From positions 124,001-188,000 of the forward strand of contig NZ_BOOP01000015.1 in the NCBI RefSeq assembly GCF_016863295.1: a stretch of DNA of 64,000 bases, in the 5' to 3' direction. Both the position numbers and the translations under genes were made by a program. Numbering within the stretch: position 1 is the first letter of the stretch; each line of letters starts with the position of its first letter. Below, piece after piece: positions 58,401-64,000 of this stretch. This stretch comes from Planotetraspora phitsanulokensis. GTDB taxonomy: Bacteria > Actinomycetota > Actinomycetes > Streptosporangiales > Streptosporangiaceae. The notes beneath the pieces are model-generated. The model saw only the letters and a program-made list of their open reading frames with translations, was not told the DNA's origin and ran no database searches.

Positions 58401-61400
58401 AGGTCGTCGCCCGGATGGACGCCGTGCCGATCCGCGAGCTGTTCGACCACCCCACCGTCGCGGGATTCGCCGCCCGTCTCGCCGAGGGCGCGGGCCGGGC
58501 GCCGCTCCACCGCAGGCCGGACGGCGCGGCGGTGCCGCTGTCGCGCGCGCAGGAACGCCTTTGGTTCCTGCAACGGCTGGACCCGCATGACGCGTCCTAC
58601 AACATGTACAACGTCTGGCGGCTGCGCGGTCCCCTCGACACCGGAGCCTTCGAGGTCGCGCTGCGTGACCTGACGGCCAGGCACGAGACGCTCCGGACCC
58701 GCTATCCCGAAGCGGACGGAACGCCGGTCACCGACGTCCTGCCCGAGGCGGGACCCGACGTCGAACACCTCGACGTCGCCTCCGCGGACGAGGCCCGGCG
58801 GCTCGTGGCCGAGCGCACCAACGCGTCCTTCGACCTGGCCGCCGCGCCGCCCTTCCGGGTGAGCCTGCTGAGGCTCGCCGAGGACGACCACGTGGTGTGC
58901 CTGGTCCTCCACCACATCGCGGGAGACGGCTGGTCGCTGAACATCCTCAGAGAGGAGCTGGAACTCCTCTACGCGGCCCGGCGTGACGGCGTCGCCGCGT
59001 CCCTCGACGAGCCCCGGATCCAGTACGGCGACGTCGTCTACGGCCTCTCCGGCCAGGACTACGACGCGGACCTCGACTACTGGCGCGAACGGCTGGCCGA
59101 TCCGCCGACGCTCGAACTTCCGGCCGACCGTCCGCGGCCGGCCGTTCCCGCCCACCGGGGCGCCTTCCACGGCACGCGCCTGGCCGCCGAGCCGGTCGCC
59201 GCCCTGGAGCGGGTGGCCGGCGAGCACCGCGCGACGTTGTTCATGGTCCTGCTCGCGGCCTACCAGGTCCTGCTCGCCGGTCACACCGGCAAGCGCGATC
59301 TGCTGGTCGGGTCCACCTTCGCCGGCCGGGACAGGGTCGAGCTGGAACGGCTGGTCGGCTACTTCGCCAACACGCTCGTGCTGCGCGGCGACCTGTCGGG
59401 GGACCCCTCCTTCGACGATCTCCTCACCCGCACCCGCGACACCGTGCTGGAGGCGATGGCCCACCAGCGCCTGCCGTTCGAGGAGCTCGCGGCCGAGCCC
59501 GGCGGGGCACGCGGCCCGCACCTGGACGCGATGTTCCGGACCATGCTCATCCTGCACAGTCAGGACGAGACCGAGACGACCGGGGCCTTCGCCGATCTGG
59601 ACCTGGAGTTCTTCGACTCCGGCTACCGGCAGGCCAAGTTCGACCTCATGCTGGAGACCTGGCGCGACGGTGAGGGGCTGATCCTCTCGTTCTGCTATGA
59701 CAGCGATCTCTTCGACCCCGAGACGATCTCCCGGCTGGCCGAACGGTTCACCCTCCTGTGCGAGGCCGTCGCCGCCGACCACCGCCGTCCCCTCTCCCGT
59801 CTGCCGCTGCTGACCCCGGCCGACGAGGCGCTGCTGGCCGGGTTCGAGGCCCAGGGGACCGGCGTCACCGAGGGCCCGACGGTTCCCGACCTGATCAGGG
59901 CGGCGACGCTGGCGACGCCCGACGCGGTGGCGTTGAGCTGCGGCGACGAGGCGGTGACCTACGCGACGCTCGACCGACGGGTCGACGCGCTCGCCGCCCG
60001 CCTGCGCGCCGAGGGCGTGGGCCCGGAGAGCGTCGTCGGGGTGTGCCTCGACCGTTCCTCCGACGCCGTCGTGAGCCTGCTCGCCGTCTGGCGGGCGGGC
60101 GGCGCGTACCTGCCGCTCGACCCCGGTCTCCCCGCGGGGCGGATCGACTGGATGCTGGCCGACAGCGGCGCCGTGCTCGTGATCACCCGGCATGAGGGGC
60201 TCTCGGGCGAGATCCCGGTGCTCGCACCCGGCGCGGCCGAGGACGGCCCGGCGGACGGCGTGAGCCCGGCGGACGGCGTGAGCCCGGCGCCCGCCGACGC
60301 CGCCTACGTGATCTACACGTCGGGCTCGACGGGACTGCCCAAGGGCGTCGTGGTGGAGCACGCCGCCCTCGCCGCGCGGGTGGAGTGGATGCGGGCGGAC
60401 TACGGGCTCGGCCCCGGCGACCGCGTCGTCCAGTTCGCCTCGCTCGGCTTCGACACCCACGCCGAGGAGATCCATCCCGCGCTCGCGTCCGGGGCGACGG
60501 TGGAGCTCCTCCCCGACGGCGCGCTCAGCCTGCCCGAACTGCTCGCGGGACCCCGGGGGCGCGAGGTGACGGTGCTCGACCTGCCGACGGCGTACTGGCA
60601 CCGGCTGGTTGACCAGATCGACGATCTGGCCTGGCCGGACCGCCTGCGACTGGTGATCCTCGGCGGGGAGCAGGTCCACGCCTCGGCGGTGGCGCGATGG
60701 CGGGAGCGCTTCGGCGACCGGGTGCGGCTCGTCAACACCTACGGGCCGACCGAGGCCACGATCATCGCGACCGCGGCCGATCTCGGGGCCGAGGACGCGG
60801 CGCCGGCCGGCGGACGCCCGCCGATCGGCGTGCCGATCGCCGGAGCCCGCGCGGCCGTCGTGGACGAGCACGGACGGCGGGTGCCGCCCGGCGCATCCGG
60901 GGAGCTGCTGCTCGGCGGAGCGGGACTCGCCCGCGGCTATCTCCGCCGGCCCGAGCTGACCACCGAGAAGTTCGTGTCCGGCCCTGACGGCGGGCGCTGC
61001 TACCGCACCGGTGATCTGGTCCGCTGGCGCGACGACGGTCGGCTGGAGTTCGTCGGCCGGGCCGACGACCAGTTGAAGGTGCGCGGTTTCCGCATCGAAC
61101 CCGGTGAGATCGAAGCCCGCCTGGCCGCCCTTCCTGACGCCGGTGAGGCGGCCGTGGCCGCGCACGACGGCGCCCTCGTCGCGTACGTCACCGGGTCCGC
61201 CGACCCGGCCGCGCTCCAGCGGCACCTGGCCGAGACGCTCCCGGCGTACATGGTGCCGGACGTCTGGGTGCGGCTCGACGAGTTGCCCATGACCCCGAAC
61301 GGCAAGGTCGACCGGAGGGCGCTGGCACCGCCCGACGCGCCGGCGGAGCGGCCGTTCGTCGCGCCGGAGACCGACGCCGAGTGTCTGGTCGCCGAGGTCT

Positions 61401-61651
61401 GGGAGGAGGTCCTGCGCGTCGACCGGGTCGGCGTGCACGACGACTTCTTCGCGCTCGGCGGCCATTCGCTGCTCGCCGTCCAGGTCGCGGCCCGCCTTCG
61501 CGCAGCCGCCGAGGTGGACGTCCCCATCCGCGAGCTCTTCGCCCACCGCACGGTGGCCGCCCTGGCCGTGCTGGTCGAGGAGCTCGTCATGCGAGAGCTG
61601 TCCGAGCTAAGCGACGACGAGGTCGCCCGGCTCCTGGAGACGGAGGCCTGA
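55475..61651 (+). CDS. Dimodular non-ribosomal peptide synthetase (C-A-PCP-C-A-PCP)
   Basis: About 2058 aa from the ATG at 55475 (AGGGAGG upstream). C1: HHIVADG at 126-132. A1: LYTSGSTGRPKG near 593, pocket residues by hand alignment DILQVGMIW, close to glycine codes. PCP1: LGGHSL, Ser about 971. C2: HHIAGDG near 1146. A2: IYTSGSTGLPKG near 1613, pocket DTEDIGTII, whose Glu and Asp suggest a basic (diamino) residue. PCP2: Ser about 1998. There is no epimerisation, methylation or thioesterase domain. Because it begins with a C domain, it must accept an upstream unit, perhaps from the free carrier protein. Its stop overlaps the next synthetase start by one base. Confidence 0.95.
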   Translation: MTGLTLAQERLWILHRLDPDDASYNLPLMLRVRGALNTEALERALEVVLDRHEMLRCRFAERGGTPVRLPASPAQVELVDCADVEEARAFTGAMAGRPFDLERGPMIRVALLTLAPEDHVLAVVVHHIVADGWSLQVLRRDISDVYAAFDAGKPSPLAPLPMSYDDHVSRRRENAGDEAGAAYWVSALAGSQPLELPADRPRPPVRSGRGDHIDFEVPGDLLDRLERVARAERCTLFMVLLTAFQVILARHSGRQDICVGTPTGGRDLVEAEPMVGYFAQMLVLRGDLSGDPSFRDLLRATRRRVLGALTHADVPLERILTELQVERDPSRTPLFQALFNFLREEHEGPGLGDARIEPFDHPFAQSRTDISLDIVQKPSGTSAMLTFDDALFSRAGVERMRRHLLTLLADIAARPGARIGELELIDDDERADLLDRWNDTAVPSAPVPVLERFGTQVARTPHAVAVACEGVELTYAELDARSRRIAALLAGSGLRGGLVAVCLRRSADMIAALFAAWRAGAAYLPIDPEHPRNRIALVLDDSRAGRVLTDRELAGLFPEDRVLLVEDADAGHAADLDADAPEPADMERAAYVLYTSGSTGRPKGVAVPHRALARFLDAMAGILGEQEDRTWLALTSLSFDISALEIFLPLTRGGRVEIAPDHLLRDGPALTRLIDATGVTNVQATPSGWRMLAEAGLRDTRLDALVGGEALPLPLAADLRARVRRLVNMYGPTETTIWSSFWEVPEHPEEVTIGGPIAGTRLHVLDDRGAPAPVGVPGELCIAGDGVALGYLGRPSLTAERFVPDPYGPPGSRLYRTGDRVRRLPDGRVVFLGRDDGQVKLRGHRVELGEIESVLEAHPGVRAAAVVVRNDALVAFVVGDAPDLAAHAAAALPPYMVPAVVVEMDALPLTPNGKVDRLALPSSVAVRPTVAPVRTPPRTWAERRVAAVFAEVLGVEEVGAEDDFFALGGHSLLAAKVVARMDAVPIRELFDHPTVAGFAARLAEGAGRAPLHRRPDGAAVPLSRAQERLWFLQRLDPHDASYNMYNVWRLRGPLDTGAFEVALRDLTARHETLRTRYPEADGTPVTDVLPEAGPDVEHLDVASADEARRLVAERTNASFDLAAAPPFRVSLLRLAEDDHVVCLVLHHIAGDGWSLNILREELELLYAARRDGVAASLDEPRIQYGDVVYGLSGQDYDADLDYWRERLADPPTLELPADRPRPAVPAHRGAFHGTRLAAEPVAALERVAGEHRATLFMVLLAAYQVLLAGHTGKRDLLVGSTFAGRDRVELERLVGYFANTLVLRGDLSGDPSFDDLLTRTRDTVLEAMAHQRLPFEELAAEPGGARGPHLDAMFRTMLILHSQDETETTGAFADLDLEFFDSGYRQAKFDLMLETWRDGEGLILSFCYDSDLFDPETISRLAERFTLLCEAVAADHRRPLSRLPLLTPADEALLAGFEAQGTGVTEGPTVPDLIRAATLATPDAVALSCGDEAVTYATLDRRVDALAARLRAEGVGPESVVGVCLDRSSDAVVSLLAVWRAGGAYLPLDPGLPAGRIDWMLADSGAVLVITRHEGLSGEIPVLAPGAAEDGPADGVSPADGVSPAPADAAYVIYTSGSTGLPKGVVVEHAALAARVEWMRADYGLGPGDRVVQFASLGFDTHAEEIHPALASGATVELLPDGALSLPELLAGPRGREVTVLDLPTAYWHRLVDQIDDLAWPDRLRLVILGGEQVHASAVARWRERFGDRVRLVNTYGPTEATIIATAADLGAEDAAPAGGRPPIGVPIAGARAAVVDEHGRRVPPGASGELLLGGAGLARGYLRRPELTTEKFVSGPDGGRCYRTGDLVRWRDDGRLEFVGRADDQLKVRGFRIEPGEIEARLAALPDAGEAAVAAHDGALVAYVTGSADPAALQRHLAETLPAYMVPDVWVRLDELPMTPNGKVDRRALAPPDAPAERPFVAPETDAECLVAEVWEEVLRVDRVGVHDDFFALGGHSLLAVQVAARLRAAAEVDVPIRELFAHRTVAALAVLVEELVMRELSELSDDEVARLLETEA

Positions 61652-64000
61652 TGACTGTCGAGGATTCCCGCAGGGCCCTCGCGGCGCGACGACTGCGCCG
61701 CAGGGCGGCCACGCTGACCGTACCGCCGCGCCCGCCCGAGGAGGAGCCGCCGCTGTCGTTCGCGCAGGAACGGCTGTGGTTCATGGAGCAGTACACCCCG
61801 GGCAGCCGCGCCTACGTCATCCCGGTCGCCCGGCGGTTCCGCCGCGAGCTCGACGCCGAGCGCCTGGCGGACGCGCTGCGCCAGGTCGTCGAGCGGCACG
61901 AGACGCTGCGGACGCGCTTCCCCGCGACCGCCGACGGCGCTCCCGCCCTCGAGGTCGTCCCGCGCGGGAGCGCCGATCTCACCGCGGATCTCGCCGTCGA
62001 GCTCGCCGTGGCCGAGGCCGCCGACGAGGAGGCCGCCCGCGCGCTGGTGGACGAGCTCCAGTCGCGCCCGTTCGACCTGGCCGCCGGCCCGCCGATCCGC
62101 GCCCTTCTCGTACGGCTCGCGCCCGACGACCACGTCCTCGGGCTCGCCGTCCACCACATCGCGGCGGACGGCTGGTCGGTCAACATCCTCCTCGGCGAGC
62201 TCATGGCGCTGTACGAAGGCCGGCCCGTGCCCGACCTGAAGGTCCAGTACGGCGACTACGCCCTGTGGCAGCGGGGCCTGCCGGCGACCGGCCTCGACCA
62301 CTGGCGCGAACGGCTGGCCGGCGTGGAGGCGCTCGCGCTGCCCACCGACCGGCCGCGACCTCCTGAGGTGACGTACGGCGGCGCGAGCCATCCGGTGCGC
62401 ATCGACGCCGACCTGGCGCGGAGGCTGCGGAGCCTCGGCGAGGACCACGGCGCCTCCCTCTACATGGTGTTGCTGGCCGGTTTCTCCGCGCTGCTCGGGC
62501 GGTACGCCGGCCAGGACGACGTGGCCGTCGGGTCCCCCGTCGCGGGCCGGCCGGCCGCCGAGCTGGAGACCCTCGTCGGCTGCTTCGTGAACATGCTGGT
62601 GATGCGGTCGGACCTGTCCGGCGACCCGTCGTTCGCCGAGCTCCTGCTCCGCGTGCGGGAGACCGCGCTCGACGCGTTCACCCACCAGGACGTGCCCTTC
62701 GAGCAGCTCGTCTCGGCGCTGAACGTGACGAGGGACGTGTCGAGGTCGCCCCTCTTCCAGGTCATCCTCGCCGTGCAGAACTACGAGGCGGGCGACGGGG
62801 CCGCGGAGGGCTTCGACCTCAAATCGTGGGCGACGCGCTTCGACCTGGAGCTCTACTTCTCGGACGACGGCGCCGAGCTGTTCGGATCCGTCATCTACAA
62901 CACCGACCTGTTCGACGCGGCCACGATCGACCGGCTCTGCAGGCACCTCACGACGTTGCTGCGAGCCGCGGTCGACGATCCGGGGAGGCCGCTGTCCGCC
63001 CTGGAGCTCCTCGACGCAGGCGAGCGGACCGCGCTCGACGCGTGGAACGACACCGGTGTGGACCTCGGGGAGCCCGCGACGCTGCTCGACCTGGTCGAGG
63101 CCCAGGTGGCCCGCACTCCCGGCGCGCCCGCCGTGACGTTCGAGGGCGTCACGCTGTCGTACGCCGAGATCGACGAGCGAGCTGAGCACGTCGCGGCGAC
63201 CCTCCGGGCCCACGGCGTCGTCCCCGGCTCGCGGGTCGGCGTGTGCGCCGAGCGGTCGCCCGAGCTCGTCGCGGCCCTGCTGGGGGTGCTGAAGGCCGGA
63301 GCGGCATACGTTCCCCTCGACCCCGAATATCCGGCCGACCGGCTGGCCTTCATGGCGGCCGACGGTGCCCTTTCCGCCGTACTGACCTTCGGCGAGTCCG
63401 AGGGTCTCGACGCCCTCGAGGGCGCCCTGACCGGCTGCCCGCTGCTGCCCCTGGACGACGCCGGCGAAAGCCCCCCAGGGGAGTCCGCGTGGCGGGCGGG
63501 CCCGCTCGACGCCGCGTACGTGATCTACACCTCCGGGTCGACCGGCAAGCCGAAGGGAGTGCCGAACACGCACCGGGGCATCGTCAACCGGCTGCGGTGG
63601 ATGCAGGACAGGTTCGGCCTGACGCCCGGCGACGTGGTGCTGCAGAAGACGCCGGCGGGCTTCGACGTGTCCGTGTGGGAGTTCTTCTGGCCCCTGATGA
63701 CGGGCGCGCGGCTCGTCCTCGCCCGGCCAGGCGGGCACAAGGACGCGGCCTACCTGCGCGACCTGATCGTCGCCGAGGGCGTCACGACGGTGCACTTCGT
63801 GCCGTCGATGCTGGCGATGTTCCTGGCCGAGGAGGGCGTCGCCGCGTGCCGCACGCTCGAGCGGATCGTCTGCTCCGGTGAGGAACTGCCCGCCGACCTC
63901 GCCCGCCGCTGCGTCGAGACGCTACCCGCCGAACTGCACAACCTGTACGGCCCCACCGAGGCCGCCGTCGACGTCTCGGCCTGGCACTGCACGCCGGAGG
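61651..64000 (+). CDS. Second non-ribosomal peptide synthetase, N-terminal part (C-A, runs off the window)
   Basis: The ATG at 61651 shares a base with the previous stop (TGATG). After a basic N-terminal stretch (SRRALAARRLRRRA) that may help docking, a C domain has HHIAADG at about 168-174 and PLFQVILAVQNYE. An A domain follows with VIYTSGSTGKPKG near 625. The pocket by hand alignment is DVWHVSLVD, close to serine codes. The window ends at the YGPTEAAVD region. It continues the assembly line of the dimodular enzyme; further domains and any thioesterase lie beyond 64000. Confidence 0.95.
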   Translation, partial: MTVEDSRRALAARRLRRRAATLTVPPRPPEEEPPLSFAQERLWFMEQYTPGSRAYVIPVARRFRRELDAERLADALRQVVERHETLRTRFPATADGAPALEVVPRGSADLTADLAVELAVAEAADEEAARALVDELQSRPFDLAAGPPIRALLVRLAPDDHVLGLAVHHIAADGWSVNILLGELMALYEGRPVPDLKVQYGDYALWQRGLPATGLDHWRERLAGVEALALPTDRPRPPEVTYGGASHPVRIDADLARRLRSLGEDHGASLYMVLLAGFSALLGRYAGQDDVAVGSPVAGRPAAELETLVGCFVNMLVMRSDLSGDPSFAELLLRVRETALDAFTHQDVPFEQLVSALNVTRDVSRSPLFQVILAVQNYEAGDGAAEGFDLKSWATRFDLELYFSDDGAELFGSVIYNTDLFDAATIDRLCRHLTTLLRAAVDDPGRPLSALELLDAGERTALDAWNDTGVDLGEPATLLDLVEAQVARTPGAPAVTFEGVTLSYAEIDERAEHVAATLRAHGVVPGSRVGVCAERSPELVAALLGVLKAGAAYVPLDPEYPADRLAFMAADGALSAVLTFGESEGLDALEGALTGCPLLPLDDAGESPPGESAWRAGPLDAAYVIYTSGSTGKPKGVPNTHRGIVNRLRWMQDRFGLTPGDVVLQKTPAGFDVSVWEFFWPLMTGARLVLARPGGHKDAAYLRDLIVAEGVTTVHFVPSMLAMFLAEEGVAACRTLERIVCSGEELPADLARRCVETLPAELHNLYGPTEAAVDVSAWHCTPE

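Noticed and set aside
56948-61546. A 1532-codon open frame on the minus strand across the NRPS gene
   Set aside because: It lies antisense to well-supported C, A and PCP domains, is Arg/Gly/Val-rich, and arises from GC codon bias.
53469-64000. Siderophore cluster
   Set aside because: A Ser-like and a basic-residue-like pocket could fit, but no hydroxylase, dihydroxybenzoate, ferric transporter or reductase gene is visible.
1-64000. CRISPR array, insertion sequences, rRNA or tRNA genes
   Set aside because: No regularly spaced repeat series, transposase motifs or structured RNA gene was recognised on either strand.

Overview
The window is about 64 kb of very GC-rich chromosome from a filamentous actinomycete. 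The signs are strong third-position G/C bias, GTG starts with GTGA/ATGA overlaps, two WhiJ-like XRE/DUF397 regulator sets, a YciI-ECF42 pair, solute-binding-protein sugar ABC operons without their own ATPase, several Ser/Thr kinases and a non-ribosomal peptide synthetase (NRPS) cluster. The gene set fits a Streptosporangiales- or Streptomyces-like organism; the genus cannot be fixed from sequence reading alone.

Layout. 0-3.3 kb: start of a response regulator, a secreted protein, a YciI/ECF42 sigma pair and an MscL channel with a zinc-ribbon tail. 3.4-6.2 kb: a lower-GC accessory patch with two genes resembling those of actinomycete integrative conjugative elements, then an XRE regulator and two DUF397 proteins. 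6.4-19.1 kb: the most coherent system, read here as an alpha-1,3-glucan (or nigeran) utilisation locus. It has two secreted beta-helix enzymes whose Asp triad spacing matches GH87 glucanases, a cytoplasmic GH13 alpha-glucosidase, a binding-protein/two-permease ABC importer and two paralogous LacI repressors. A third, much larger GH87-like enzyme sits at 49.3-52.9 kb, and a near-identical 13-base word lies upstream of it and of the second enzyme.

19.2-30.2 kb: small regulators, a second XRE/DUF397/anti-sigma-type ATPase set, an MFS transporter, a 40-aa Lys-rich protein missed by length cut-offs, paired PH-domain membrane proteins, an agmatinase-family enzyme, and a degenerate penicillin-binding protein coupled to FtsW/RodA. 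30.2-34.2 kb: Ser/Thr kinase, N6-adenine methylase with a specificity-like tail, and PP2C phosphatase. 34.3-49.2 kb: mixed housekeeping and signalling genes, including acetate kinase, PhzF, a two-component system, urocanase with an M20 hydrolase, a sigma factor divergent from a receptor kinase, a lipoprotein, NADAR and KptA.

53.4-64 kb: the left edge of an NRPS cluster. It contains a stand-alone condensation-like protein, a free carrier protein, a tiny repeat-built ORF overlapping the synthetase start, a dimodular C-A-PCP-C-A-PCP synthetase (A domains read as Gly-like and basic-residue-like) and the start of a second synthetase (A domain read as Ser-like) that runs off the window. The product is unknown. 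Perfect-stem hairpins mark most transcription-unit ends. No rRNA, tRNA, insertion sequence or CRISPR array was recognised.
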